Positions 22,701-34,098 of a stretch of DNA of 64,000 nt are shown here, piece by piece (within the stretch, counting starts at the first letter, position 1; every line of letters begins with the position of its first letter). The DNA comes from Moniliella sp. 'wahieum' (lineage: Eukaryota > Basidiomycota > Moniliellomycetes > Moniliellales > Moniliellaceae), in assembly GCA_003971905.1 (NCBI GenBank), contig RSEE01000039.1, positions 1 through 64,000 of the forward strand. Reading direction: 5' to 3'. Below the pieces are notes generated by a model that was not told the DNA's origin, did not search any database, and worked only from the letters and a program-made list of their open reading frames with translations. The position numbers and the translations under genes are program-made.

Positions 22701-25523
22701 ATTGCCCAGCCGCGGACGGAGAATGAGGAGAAGGAGAAGAAGAGCTTGAAGCGCTGGCGACCGAGCCCGACCCGCTCGTCGTATCGCACCTGACCGTTTC
22801 GGGTGTAGGAGGGGACTTGCGCCCAAACCCGACAACGTTGGAAACGGCCTTGCGGACCGAAGCAAAGCGCGACACTGGCTTGGCCGACTTGTCTGGCGTG
22901 TCAGGATCTGCCAAGGATGGGATCTGGTGCCAGCGAAAGGTAGCGTTTGATGCCACGACATTGTCGCGCAACGGCAACACGGCTGAGCTGACGGGGCAGT
23001 GAAGCGTAGTGACGCCTTCAGGTACCTCGGGGTAATCGAGAAAGCGTTGAATGCGTTGAGCCGAAACGTACGTGTTGAGCGACAAGTTGATCATCATGGG
23101 CAACATGCCCAACGGTTTGTCGATCTGCTGGTACAGATTGAGCGCGGTGAAAGCCACGGGGACGGTGAGGGTGTGCTTGAACAAGAGTGTGTAGGAGGCA
23201 AAGCCAACGACCGAGATGGTGGAAGGGGCCAGGGCCCAGATAAGGGCTGTGGCGGAACCCAAGAGGAAGCGCACCAAAAGCAAATGAAGTTCCTGGTTTC
23301 GTAGCTTGGTCACTCGCTCCGTAAACCGGCCTTGCCAGTTGATCAGTTTGATCAAGCGCAAGTTGTTGATCATTTCGGACAGGGCCGACATGCGCGAGTC
23401 ACGCACGTTGCTCATCCGTTTGTTCAGCTTGAGCGCTTCCCTCATCACGAGCGATTGGATCGGAAGTACGAGGGGCACCACGGCAAAGCCTACAAAGGCC
23501 GACCAGCCCAGTTGGCTGTACAGCAAGACGAGACAGAGGAGCAAATCGAGGGGGGCCTTGTACAGGTTCCAGAGCATGGGTATAAGCATCCCCATTGCGT
23601 TCGCGTCCACCGACATGAGGCTCACCGTTCGACCGACCCCTTGACCATTCTGGGTGGCCTCCGCTTTCTTCCGCTCCTCTCCTTTGATGCCTTGGTGTCC
23701 GCCGCCTTGGCATCTGCCTCTGCACCCGTACCATTCCCATCTGACGAGGGGGTCTTTTTGGTGGAGTCTGTGTCGGACGCCTCCCCCGTCTCTGCGGAGG
23801 CAGTCTTCTTTTCCTCCGTCACAGCACCGGAAATGTCTTTGCACCGCATGCCCTTGGCGAAGATGGCACTGATCAGCTCGCCACGCGTGCGCACCGCACA
23901 GCGCCGACCGGCATATAGGTGGAGCAAATCCGCCTCGGAACCAAATGCAATGAGGACCAGGCCCAGCAGCGCAATCGCATAGGCAGTCTCATGACTGGTG
24001 TAGGAGCCACCCTTGACAAGTGCCATCCACATTCGTGTACGCCCAGGTCGGTGTCCGACTTGCGCTTGCCCGACTCGATGCCTTCGAGGACGCGCTTGAG
24101 AACGAGGGGCTTGGAATACGAAATGACCGTGCTCGCTACCTATACAGATGAGTGTCAGTCCCCATCCGCAACCCTCATTCTCTCCTCGGTGGCGCCGTTA
24201 ATATACTCTGAGAAGGAAAGAAAGGCAAACGTACCGTCAAAAGAAGTCCAGCAGCAGGTCGCGTGAGTTCATCACCCAAATTCGTTTGATCAAGCCCATC
24301 CCTTGCAGCTGGCTCCACCGCCAATCCAACACGCGCGCCTTGAGGTCCGCCCCCAACTGCCACACATCCTCCTCCGCAATCTTGCCCTTCTTGGAGGACT
24401 GAAGAAGCGAGTCGATCCAGCGGAACGTGCACCACTGCCATAGGGTGCAAAACGCTTCGGGCGATGTGATCTGCGAAGCGTCTTTCGCCGGGTTGGCCGG
24501 CGCCGTCAGGGCAACCTCGGGGCTGCTGCATCCCAACACCGCTTGCAAGTCCGGTGTGAGCACAGCGAGCGGGAGCGAAAAGACCAGAAACAGGGCATAG
24601 AGACAGAGTACGACACTAGCTGTCGCGGCCGTTGCGTAGCCTCCTGTCCCCCATTCCCCATCATACAACCCCGACCCATCGTACCACGAAACCCAGAGGA
24701 GGTGCAACCGCACCACCGATCCAGCAAGCAGGACCAGGAGCATCGTGAGCGTGTCGTACGGCGGGGTAGGCTGTGGCCAACCCAGTGTACGCACTACCAC
24801 GTACACCCACCCGGCCGAATCGAGGACGAGAGCAGTGAGTGCGTCACAGAAGGACACGTTGTTTGCTTCTTCCCCTGGACCCTGCGATCGCATAGCAAAA
24901 ACGCGCCACCAGTACGGCCAGATGCACACATCCAACGATGCTGAGCCCAAGCGTCACCTTAGGTGCGGGCCAGCGAGGGCCGGGGCGGGAGGGGACGGGT
25001 GGGGGGGTAGTAGCAAGAAGGGGTGTTTTTCGTTGGCGTCGGAACCTACCGCGTCCTTACCGTCCTCGTCGTGTCAGTGCGGGCCTGTGTGCGGCGCTCG
25101 GCTTGGAGGGAAGTGAGAATATCCTCAAGCGACACAAAACGGTTGCATGGAGCGGTGGAGAAAGGCAATTCCGGCAAGCGCAAGACACAGTGCTGGATGC
25201 AGGGGAAGGACCAGAGGACGTAGAGGAGAACGAGGCATGTGGGAAGCACGGCGGAGAAACGCGAGGAGCGTGCGCTCGGTTGCGTGGGACAAGGCGGGGG
25301 ACGAGGAGGCGTCAAGCGAGGCCACTTGGTGCGCAGGCGCGGCTGGGTCCCAGCCCACTGACATGGAAGGCTCTCGGATGGTTCCGGGGAAGCCCCGCCA
25401 GGGGGTGGCGAAGGCGAGGGAGAAGGGGCGGAGGAGCCATCGCGCCTCGATAGGCGAGATGGGAAGGCCAGTGTCCATGGAGGCCAAGGGAGGGCGGGGC
25501 GCGACAGGAGAAGAGATGGTCAC
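19593..25523 (-). CDS. ABCC (MRP-type) full ABC transporter
   Basis: Full-size ABC transporter of the MRP/YCF1/YBT1 class, which pumps conjugates and organic anions, in fungi usually into the vacuole. An N-terminal hydrophobic TMD0-like region (about 25500-24500) precedes TMD1. NBD1 has Walker A GPTGAGKSS, signature GISLSGGQKAR and Walker B RTVLLDDVLSAVD. TMD2 contains WLDKTPSGQILNRFGKD and SPIFSGYSEALKGITTIRAF. NBD2 has Walker A GRTGSGKST, SFIPQDPVLFQGTVRDNLDP, signature NLSHGQRQ and Walker B HIVIADEATASVD. A Ser/Pro-rich insert of about 50 residues lies in NBD2 before the signature. Introns are visible at 24234-24140 and 21154-20988, and another may lie near 24960-25050. Frame breaks occur near 24920, 24030, 23640, 22320, 21900 and 20000. 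The start is uncertain: MTISSPV at 25523 or MDTGLP at about 25478. Confidence 0.93.
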
Positions 25524-26680
25524 GTTGAGGGATATTTATGGGGCCGAGAGTGGGGAGGAGATCTGAGATCTGAGATGGAAGGGTGGTGCAAGCGCTACTA
25601 GATATTATTAGCGCAGCCATTACATATCCAAAACAGACGGCAGGCACGTGTTGTGCACATGTCATGGGTGTTACTAGTTCCTGGCCGCTGACGATGGCTG
25701 TGACTTGGACAGCACCACGCATGGTGGATGTGGCTGGGCGCCTCCTGCTCCGGGCCAAACGGCAATCATTAATCAGGCCGTCCGACGGATCCGACGAAGG
25801 AGCGGCGGGGGGGGGGAAGGCGTGTGGAGGAGCCCTCGCGTGGACCCTGCACCAAACTGCGGCGTGCTGCGAACTGCTGCGAGCGAGCGGAGCGGTGATG
25901 GCCACTGCCCCCGTGCTCTTGTCTGTGCGGGGCGGGGTTGTGCACTGTGGTCGGAGCTGCGAGGCGCAACCCACAACTATCGATCGTCATGATATACGAT
26001 CCAGGATTTTCGTGCGTATGGTTCCTGATAGGCAGATAGAGAGATACGGCTCTTTGGTCAGATCGCAGATCTCAGATTGCAGCGCGCAGATCCAGACGAC
26101 ATCGCCGCACTTCTGCGCCTGGCGCCCTTAGGATGCACATGTGGGCCAAGCAACTGTTTTGGGGTACGCAGGATGTGCTGCGCGGCCATTTGCTTACAAA
26201 AAAAAGTACAGTGGGGCCGGTGGATCCAGATAGAGATATTGAAGTGACTACTAGCCTATTCGCTTCTAAGAACACACTTCAGAACTTCAGCGCGCTGGCC
26301 TAGACGAACGGACTGGACATTGCGTACAATTTACTTAGGACACTTTCCTTTCCAATCTTCCTGCCCTCCGGATCCTGGCAGGTGCGATGAAGAGTGCGAA
26401 CGTGCAAGGGAAGTAGTGAGGGAGATGGAAAGGGATGGGTAACATGGGAAACAAGTACTAGTAGAGGAGGCGCTCTTTTTCTAGTAGTAGGGACTTGACT
26501 CGATGAGAATGACCCCCAGCAAGTTATTCGGTATGCTGACCGCGCCGGATTCGCCATCCGAAGTGAGAGGGGGGCCCTATGGACACGAGATAGATGCGAT
26601 CCGACGAACGCCGTCCGAACATCACTCAAGAAAAAACCAGGACGTTGCATCCGGGAGAGTTGGCCACGCCCCACCCACGT
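25524..26680. other. Intergenic region, upstream of ABCC and downstream of POL32
   Basis: About 1.1 kb without a protein-like ORF. An AGATCTGAGATCTGAGAT direct repeat lies at 25559-25576, close to the ABCC start, and may be promoter sequence. Otherwise nothing is recognised. Confidence 0.5.
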
Positions 26681-27717
26681 TCAGGCCTTCTTGCAAAGAA
26701 ACTGGATAGGCTCTGCTGCGCCTTTTTGGGTGGGCCCGAGTACTTTTTGGCAGCAGGCTTGGGTGGCGGCACCTTGGACGCGGCGGATCCATCCGAGGGA
26801 CCTGGCGCGGCCGAAGTAGGCTCCGGGCGAGCGCTGAGGTCTCCCTTGGTCTGGGCCTTGGGTTCAGCCTCCGCCTCGGGTTCGCTGCACGATTCCCACA
26901 CCTCAACATCTTGTACCACTGTGTACCCTTTTGCGTTCTTGGTCTTGCGACGTTGGATGACCTTGCGTTTCCCCCGCCCCCCGTACCAGGCTGAACAGCC
27001 GCGTTCCCCCCCGCCTCGGAAGATGTGCTGGAAGGTTTTGGGTGCAGGGGATGGCTCGTGGGAGGCGTGGTTTCAGTCTTGTGCATCCACTTTTTCTTCT
27101 CGCTGGCAGAGAGGCGGTCGGTAATCTCGGGATTGGTGATTACGCCCCATGCAGCACCACGATCGGCGTTTTCCCAATTGGCTAGCGCTTGGCCTTGCGA
27201 CCCCTCTTGGCCAGCTTGGATCACCTGCGCGCTATCCCCCTGAGCCGAAGCGTGGGGGCCCGGATGGAGACTGTAAAGTTCGTTGGTGGTCAGGCGAAGG
27301 AATCGCTTTTGAGCGTCTGAAAAGTGGAGTGGGTCAGCTCAGATGCGCTGCGGGGTGCGGTGCACGTACCTTGTCGTTTGGCCTCCGAGACGAGCAGCAG
27401 GAGCATCGTCTCTCGAGGGGCGGGAGGGTCGAGGTCCATGGCGTCAGAGGGCGGTGCGGGTGTTGGGTCGGTGTCGTCGTCGCGAGGCCGTTTGGAAGGC
27501 GGGGTGAGGGGTGCGGGTGGGGGTGGGGCGGGGGCCGGAGCAAGCCCTTGAGAAGGTAGGTGGCATGGAGCTCGTGCTGGTGCGCCTGGAAGAAGGCGGC
27601 GAGCGCGGCGCGTGCGGTGAGGAGGTCGATGTCGGCGATGCGGCTCAGCAGACGCACGGTCAGTGGCCGCGCATCATCCAGGAGCCAGCTGCTGATGACA
27701 GCGTCGGTGGTGCTCAT
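26681..27717 (-). CDS. POL32: DNA polymerase delta subunit 3 (Pol32/Cdc27-like)
   Basis: Accessory subunit linking DNA polymerase delta to PCNA. The N-terminus (VISSWLLDDARPLTVRLLSR ... ELHATYLLKGLL) matches the winged-helix domain that binds the B subunit. The middle is acidic and Pro/Ser-rich with KRKVIQRRKTKNAKGYTVVQ then DVEVWES, a characteristic POLD3 block. The C-terminus has a canonical PCNA-interacting PIP box, QQSLSSFF, just before the stop. With one base restored in the AA run after FFA, the protein ends FFAKKA at 26681; the uncorrected frame runs to about 26622. One 53-nt intron spans 27369-27317. Further frame breaks lie near 27430 and 26980. Length is about 330 residues. The start ATG is 27717. 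It shares a roughly 270-bp divergent promoter with the next gene. Confidence 0.88.
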
Positions 27718-27985
27718 GGGTGGGGTGGAGGGAGGCGGCGAGTGCGGCCCGCAGCACGAACACGGCAAGCGACGCCATCGAGCGATGGTCGAGGGCATGC
27801 CACGCTGCGATGTGTGACGCGTGATGGCGCCGCGACGCGCCGACGCGTCTGAAATGTTCACATTCGCTGTTTTTTTCTTCGGGTTGCCTGCATCGCATTT
27901 TGATTTTGCGGCCATGTCGATTGGAGGATGGGTTAAACCAGCACCCCTGAACCCACGCCGAGCGAACTGCCGCCTCCCTGCCCCG

Positions 27986-28933
27986 ATGCCCCGCAAAGCA
28001 CGCGGGCCCAAGCCCGGCCTCAAGAAGGCGCCTGCCCACACCACGCCTCCCGCCGCCGCCGACCCCGCCACCGCCGCGTGGAGCGTCCTCCCCGACCCCG
28101 ACCTGCCTCCGCTGCTCATCTGCCGCTTCGCCTCCGCTGCCGCCCAGAGCGCCGCGCTGGCGCGCATCGAGGCGTGGTACGAGGCTCCCTGCTCCCAGCC
28201 CATTGCCACCACATCCGACCGCTGCGCGCCCTCGGTGCAGCGCTACGTCCCCCTCACTGCAGCCACGCGGCTGTGCGCCAACTACCAAGGCTTCAACTTC
28301 CCCCTCGACGCTGTCCGTGGCTGGCTCTCGTCCCTTGCCCTTGCCGAGCAATTGGAGCCCACAACCGACAGCTGGTGGCAACCTGCCTGCAACGATTGAG
28401 GGAGAACGCGTTCCTGGCTGCGCTGGTCCGGCAGGGGCGTGTCTTCCTGGGAACAGTCCGCCGATTCCTCTCCCCTCGGACCCCAATTTGTGTAGCGCCG
28501 ACGCCCCTGCGCATCCACCTGCGTATGTGGTCAGTACCCTGTACCACACCACCGAGGGCCAAGCCTCTGTTTTGGCCCACGAACGCAACATGCGTCTTCT
28601 TCTTCAGCCCTGTCTATGCGGCGGCCTGTGGGGAATGGTTCCCCGTTACCTCGCTGCCCTCGGCCTCCCGTCCTGCTACCTCTTGGCCTGCTCCTGGCCC
28701 CGCGGCCCTCAACATTCCCCCCAAGTAACCAAGATGATCGTGACGGACTTTCGGTTGCGCGGGTACGCAACCACAGTGTGGTGGACGAGTGGCAAGCGTA
28801 CCTCTCTGTTGCACCGGAGTACCTGGACCGCAAAGAATTTGGCGCCAAGGCCGCAAGCGAACTGGACCAGGTTGCTCCGCTGCTCCGTCGTGCATCCCAA
28901 GACGGGACGCGGTTGCGCCAAACGTTCAAGTGA
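27986..28933 (+). CDS. Unrecognised protein divergent from POL32
   Basis: About 315 residues, not assigned to a family. The N-terminus is basic (MPRKARGPKPGLKKAP) and could be a nuclear or nucleolar signal. The body is globular and well formed: LPPLLICRFASAAAQSA, AATRLCANYQGFNFPLDAV, AYVVSTLYHTTEGQASVLAH, ERNMRLLLQPCLCGGLWGMV, PRYLAALGLPSCYLLA. The C-terminus DEWQAYLSVAPEYLDRKEFG is helical and charged. Frame breaks lie near 28390, 28440 and 28700. An in-frame upstream ATG (about 27914) could extend the N-terminus by 24 residues. No transmembrane helix is obvious. It shares a divergent promoter with the polymerase subunit. Confidence 0.65.
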
Positions 28934-30110
28934 TGACTGGTTCACCATCCGTACCCGGGTACCCCCTTCCCCCCGACGCTGCGACCGTCGGGCCTCCTGG
29001 ACCGAAGGCTGGCACCGGAGTGGTACGGGCACCTAGGCCTTCTATGCATTAATAGGGAAGGGATTGGTACTGTCCTTGGCCGCTCGGTAAGTGGGCCCCG
29101 TAACAATGGCAGAAGCCTAGGGCCTAATGTCTTGGGCGCTGATAAGGTGGTAAGCACCTCCTGCCTGCGGGCCCGCCCATACGGCGTACTTGGTAACCCC
29201 GGTTCCATGTCCAGCGCATCCGCATCGGAGAATCTGGCATTTGTGCTGGGGCAGATGGGCTTGGGTCGAAGTTGACGCTGAGCGCTCGTTGGTCTAGGCC
29301 TGGGTTTATACCTCGGCCACGACCGATTATGCTTTGGAACGTACTATTCCGACAGACTCGCGGCCACTGCCTCGCTTTTCCCCCAATTGGCTAGGTGGCC
29401 GGAGCGTACTGCCTTGAACGATCGAGGGGAGGGTAAATTATCCTTCTCGCCCGATGGAAACAGGGAGGTCTCTGGGACTGAGTACTGAGGACAGGTGCAC
29501 GTCCCGATGGCCCCTTCTTTGGGGAGGTCAGGTGACCCACCGGTCACCTTGGGCGGGGGGTGGGAAGAGCGTGAGAAGGTGGCCTGGTTTAACGTAATAA
29601 CAAAGCCAAGCGATGGTCCACTGCGAGATGGCATGAATCACAATGCGACATGGCTGAGGCTCAGCGCCAAAGTAGACCCCCACCACGTTCAACGGGACGC
29701 TGGTTGGAAGCCAAGAGCGCCATGCGATAGAAGTGGCAGCGACAGCAACCAAAATAATCCCGCGATGAGCTGGTGTCCTGACTCGAATGACTCGAATGAC
29801 TCGCAAAGACGGTGTGATGGAAGCGGCAGCGACGGCAACCGAAATAATCCTGCGATGCGAGTTGGTGTCCTGACTCGGATGACTCGCAGGCGTGGTGGTG
29901 GTGTGGGTCACGCATACATTCACCGACGCCACCTACAGCCGACACGGGGCATCAAGCTCATCGCTCATCCAGCTGCCGATCGCTACCGGGCGCATCGGCC
30001 TATGACGATAAATAACCCACTTCTTCCCCTCTCTTCCTCATACTCTAACCCCCCTATCTCTCTTCCCCCTCGCCATTACTATCTCTCCCCAGTGTCATCT
30101 CTCCTTGACC
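28934..30110. other. Intergenic, with a two-copy tandem duplication
   Basis: No gene is supported. A unit of about 90 bases is present twice in tandem at about 29718-29805 and 29808-29893, sharing GCAGCGAC(A/G)GCAACC, AAATAATCC, and GGTGTCCTGACTCG. The last 100 bases are C/T-rich and lead into the AAA+ gene. Confidence 0.6.
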
Positions 30111-31461
30111 ATGCAACCGTCCTCGTTCGACCTCCTCGCCTCCATGGATGGCATCCTGAACAAGGCCCAAACCGACGATATGTACTACCGCCTGTTTCGT
30201 CAGGTGCAAGCCGCCCACCCTGGGGCCGAGTGGTCACCACTCTGAACGATAGTGTGGTGCCGTTCCTTGTGTCTTCGGGACTGGTCAAGGAGGCGGAAGG
30301 GGCGGTCATTCCATGTGGTGACGCCTGGAACCTCGCGCAAAACAAATACGAGGATGAAGCAGGGACGGATAGGTGTACCTCTTCCGCAGCTCAATCCTTC
30401 CGCACGGGTACACTTAGCTTTACCTTTTCCGAGACCAAGCTGCTCGTGTACCATGTCACTATGCTGGCAATCCAAGACTGGGGAGTTCATGGCTACGTCA
30501 TGGAGGCCATAGTCGACCTCGACTCGGGCAAACGTGCGGTCCCGCTCCAATTGCTTGACGCCAAGACCCACGCGGAAAATGCCCCGGGCCCCTTTGTGTG
30601 GGTGTTTGACAACGGCAGGTGGCCAAGTCCTGGAGTATGTATGAGAAACTTCATCATTCGCCCCAGGATCCCTTGGTGCTCAAGGAAGATGTACGACTTT
30701 GGCTCGAACGCGACACACAGACGTTTTTCCAAAGTGAAGAGATGTACAAGACGCTTGACGCACCCTGGCGACGCGGTCTTCTTCTCTGCGGCCCGCCCGG
30801 GAACGGGAAAACGACGGCGATCCGCTCGGTGCTTCGCAACCTGAAAGGGACGCAACAGGTTTTGGTGGTAAAGGGGGCGGACAGTTCTTGTGACTTGCCG
30901 CAGATTTTTGCCCAAGCACGCAAAGTGGCCCCCTGCGTATTGTGATGGAGGACCTGGATTCGCTGGTCAAGCACACCCGTCTCTCGGTCCTGCTTAACGA
31001 GCTGGATGGAATCACCCCAAACCACGGCCTTCTAATTATTGCGTCGACCAACCATCCAGCCTCGGTTGGATCCTGCTTTGCTCTCGCGCCCTTCGCGTTT
31101 CGACACCAAGTACGAATTTGGCCTCCCAGACGAAGAGTTGCGCTACACCTACGTCCTCCGTTGGCTGCAAGACAAGTATGCCAATTCTCTTGTGCTCGGG
31201 GGGGAGTATAATTCGATTTCGGCCGTGGCTCGGCAGTTGGCCAAGGAAACGGATCAGTTCAGCTTCAGTTTGTTGAAGGAACTCTTTATCTCCTTTGCTC
31301 TCGTGCGTGTTTCCGGGGCATGGGGCGACCCTCATGCTGCCGTGCCTGTTGACAACCTCTTTCAACGAGCACGCGACTTGGCCCCATCCTTCGTGGAGGA
31401 ATATGAGCGCCAGAAGAACTCTCGCAGTGATTCGGAGTCGAATGAAGACGATGAAGAGTAG
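30111..31461 (+). CDS. AAA+ ATPase family protein
   Basis: About 450 residues. An N-terminal domain of roughly 200 residues (SFDLLASMDGILNKAQTDDM onward) has no recognised fold. It is followed by one AAA+ module: Walker A GPPGNGKTT (about 30790), Walker B CVLVMEDLDSLV (about 30940), the sensor-1 region LLIIASTNHP, and RLDPALLSRPSRFD with the arginine-finger-like end. The C-terminus is acidic (SESNEDDEE). The module is of the classical AAA type related to Bcs1/proteasomal ATPases, but it lacks a Bcs1 transmembrane N-terminus, so the substrate is unknown. Frame breaks occur near 30235, 30618, 30942 and 31075; one near 31070 lies inside the sensor region. The start is the first ATG after a CT-rich leader. 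Confidence 0.82.
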
Positions 31462-31962
31462 GACTAAAGAGTACACACTTTTGGTCGTGCCATTGCAACC
31501 GCTGTATGCTTCATGCGTCATGCGGCTCTAACTGGTAACTGCAGAGGCCTTCGCATACCCCCTCTTATCATATGGACCTGGTGTCCACTCACTCAATCGC
31601 ATTCTAAGTATCAACAGTTGCTCCGCCCGTCAAACTTCATAGCGACTTGGCCACCAGTTTCGTCCCAAATGCAAATTTTCTTGTATAGAAGACTCGAGAA
31701 TATAACAGGCTCCGTGACCAACTGTACCCGGCCTCGCCATCAGCCTGACAACGGAGACACAGATGGTCGCGCATCACGTTATGCTCTGACGAACGACACC
31801 ACGACGCAAATAGGCGAGTGGAAAAGGTGGCTGGAGCTAGACTACGATACGTCCCAGTCTCAAGCAAATGTAACAAGCTGGATGCCAGGTAAGACAGCAT
31901 GCGTTTGGGGGAGGAAAACAAGGCGCAAATGTGCGGCATGTGCAGTCGCCCCAGCAGGGCGC
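31462..31962. other. Intergenic between the AAA+ and eS25 genes
   Basis: The two genes converge here. No ORF or RNA gene is supported. Confidence 0.5.
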
Positions 31963-32455
31963 TTAGTCCGACGTGGCGCGCGTGTAGACCAACTGAGCGT
32001 GGTGGTGAACCACACGCTTGATCTGGCCCTCCTGCTCCAGGTGCTTGACGGCACGGCGGGCGAGGGAACCATTGATCTTCAACCGGTCAATCAGCGTCGA
32101 CTGCGAAATGAACTTGAAGGTTGGCACCTCCTTGATGATGCGGTCGTACGTCGCCTTGTCCAGCACGACATTGTTCTGGGCCTTGTCCTTCACCTTGCCC
32201 TTGCTCCACTTCTTTTTCTTGGCGCTCTTGGTGGCCGAAGCCAGGATCGCCGACTTCTTGGGAGGCACTGCAAGCAAAACAAGGTCAGTAGGGTGCTCCT
32301 GGTTCTCAGCGCACGCGATGCTCGTTCGCAGCAGCAGGCTGCGTCCCACCTGGCGCGGAAGCAGGCTCGCCAAAGCAGGGACGCTGGGCAAAGGGGCGGC
32401 GACGGGGGGTGGGTTGCCAGTCCGCCCCCCTGAGGATGGCAAGCGCCGACTTACT
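31963..32455 (-). CDS. RPS25: 40S ribosomal protein eS25
   Basis: Small-subunit ribosomal protein eS25, 101 residues, near the head/E-site region of the 40S. The sequence is complete and unbroken: MPPKKSAILASATKS, AKKKKWSKGKVKDKAQNNVV, LDKATYDRIIKEVPTFKFIS, QSTLIDRLKINGSLARRAV, and a C-terminus ending YTRATSD. The initiator codon is split by an intron: the A is the last base of exon 1 (32455) and TG opens exon 2 at 32267, with the intron at 32454-32268 (GTAAGT...TTGCAG, branch CTGAC). Introns at or next to the start codon are common in fungal ribosomal protein genes. There are no frame breaks, unlike most neighbours. Confidence 0.95.
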
Positions 32456-32635
32456 TGTGACCACTCCAGTCGTAGGCTTGGTGGAAAAGAACAGGTGTCG
32501 GCCAGCGCACAACGCCCGGCAAGCATCCCAGCCCAGCGCCCGCAACCGAGACTGGCGCGGCGCTCGGCTCCCCTCCCGCTGCCGGGCGGTCGTCCCCTCG
32601 GATAGCGGTGCTTGTTTATTGCGCCTGCCCGATTG

Positions 32636-32701
32636 GATAACCCTAGGCGCCACGGGGGCTATGTCCCCTGCATTTGTCCCCCTTCTCCTGCTAGGGTTAT
32701 C
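32636..32701. promoter_or_regulatory. Inverted telo-box-like pair upstream of eS25
   Basis: GATAACCCTAG at 32636-32646 recurs exactly inverted as CTAGGGTTATC at 32691-32701, with 44 bases between. AACCCTA is the telo-box core known from ribosomal-protein promoters, where Tbf1/TRF-like factors bind. The pair lies 180-245 bases upstream of the eS25 start codon. The function here is inferred. Confidence 0.5.
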
Positions 32702-32860
32702 AGTCGTCCGACGCGTGAGGCCTTAGGCCTTGGGCCTTATGGGTCTGTTGGTTTCAAACTGGCAACTGTCCATCCAAACCAACTGTCGGTATGACATCAG
32801 TCATCAGTGCAATGCCAGGACAGTGCGGTTGTGATATGTGACGCATGATGCATGATGCAT

Positions 32861-33101
32861 GATGTGTCACCGGGATCACCGGCCGGCGGGGTGGGGAGTA
32901 GTCTCAACGGCATCCGTTGCTTGTCTCGTTTCCCCCACCTTTTGGCTCCAATTGCCGCCTGGCTCCTACCCGGCTTCGTGCCATCTCGACTGCTCACCTA
33001 ACTCGCTGCTTCCCTTTCTGTCCGTCGCCTTGATACCCGGTGCTTATCTCTGCCACAGGCCGTAGTTTGTCGCCCGTCCGACTGCCTCGGCCATCGCACC
33101 A
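32861..33101 (+). repeat. Left LTR-like direct repeat
   Basis: It pairs with 34099-34311. The clear alignment runs from CAACGGCATCCGTTG (itself an inverted repeat, about 32907) to ATCGCACCA at 33101. The longest identical block contains CTACCCGGCTTCGTGCC. Similarity is about four fifths by eye. The outer boundary near 32861 (TGTCAC) is a guess. Confidence 0.72.
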
Positions 33102-33185
33102 AGATTGAAGCTAAAAGGTGTTCCCGGACTCTCTGAATTGACCCCCCCTCCCTCTTCCTTTCTTTCGAAGTTACAATCATTCACA

Positions 33186-34022
33186 ATGACCAGAACTCCT
33201 GCTCCGGAAACCCAAGCCGTCGGACACAAGACTCCTTACGCTGGCCGCCAGGCATCGCAAGATGCCGCTGTCCGTGACACGAACGTTCACCTCGATCGCC
33301 TCGATATGATGGCCTCGACCCTCGCCGAACTTCGTGCACAACGCGAGGAAGATCGTCGGGCGTCAGAACGCCGTGAGCGTGAGTATCGCGAGGTCCGCGA
33401 GGACGATCACCGCCGTTTTGAGGAGCAGCTCGCCGCCCTTCGTGCTTCCCTTGCCAAGGCGCAAATTCAGCAGGCCCGCCAGACCGCCCCCATTGCGCTG
33501 AGCAGCGTTCTTAACGTTTTTGACGGTTCGGAACCGTGGCGTCTTGACGAATGGCTCCGGGCTCTGGATGAGCAGGCGAAGAAAGAACTGCCAGCGGTCC
33601 TCGATCCTCACTCTACCGAGGCGGCCGAGTTCCTGGATCGCATCAAGTTCGCGGCTGCTCGCCGTCTTCTTGAGGGTGTTGCGCGCACATACTCACTGAG
33701 GGCTAATGGTTGGCCCGACCTGCAAGATGCCCTCAAGACGGCTTATCCGCGGGCCTATGCCATGCGTGATTTGCGCTTCCGCATCGCCAGGGGCACCCGT
33801 TACAGTCATATGCCGCTGGACATGGCCCTGTGGGAGGCCCGGAACGACCTCGAGTTCCTTGGCATGCTTCATGCGCCATTTACGGACACCTCTGACAAGG
33901 TCATTGATGCCATCATCAGCCGCTTTGAAGGCCATGATCCAGACCAACTGTTGGCTGACGCTACCCGCGGCAGGGACACCCGCCTCCGCCTTGGCGTATC
34001 TCGCCGCGGGACCAAGGCTTGA
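33186..34022 (+). CDS. Retrotransposon gag (capsid) protein
   Basis: An intact 278-residue ORF with no frame break. The N-terminal third is an E/R-rich coiled coil (LAELRAQREEDRRASERRER). The rest has the retrotransposon gag/capsid pattern: VLNVFDGSEPWRLDEWLRAL, a helical core, LPLDMALWEARNDLEFLGM-like sequence and SDKVIDAIISRFEGHDPDQL. It ends RRGTKA with no CCHC zinc knuckle and no downstream pol. The start ATG follows TCACA about 85 bases after the left LTR. An intact gag between diverged LTRs suggests either recent loss of the other parts by recombination or selection on the protein. Confidence 0.8.
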   Translation: MTRTPAPETQAVGHKTPYAGRQASQDAAVRDTNVHLDRLDMMASTLAELRAQREEDRRASERREREYREVREDDHRRFEEQLAALRASLAKAQIQQARQTAPIALSSVLNVFDGSEPWRLDEWLRALDEQAKKELPAVLDPHSTEAAEFLDRIKFAAARRLLEGVARTYSLRANGWPDLQDALKTAYPRAYAMRDLRFRIARGTRYSHMPLDMALWEARNDLEFLGMLHAPFTDTSDKVIDAIISRFEGHDPDQLLADATRGRDTRLRLGVSRRGTKA

Positions 34023-34098
34023 GGAGTAGCAGTTGTGTCGCGGCGGCCGATTCACGCGGTGGTCTGGCTGATGAGGGGGCGGTCGAGGCTTGGGGTTG

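Noticed and set aside
29495..30844. A 449-codon ORF as one protein
   Set aside because: Its first 200 codons cover a tandem repeat and intergenic sequence. Only the part after about 30235 belongs to the AAA+ gene, whose ATG at 30111 is in another frame.
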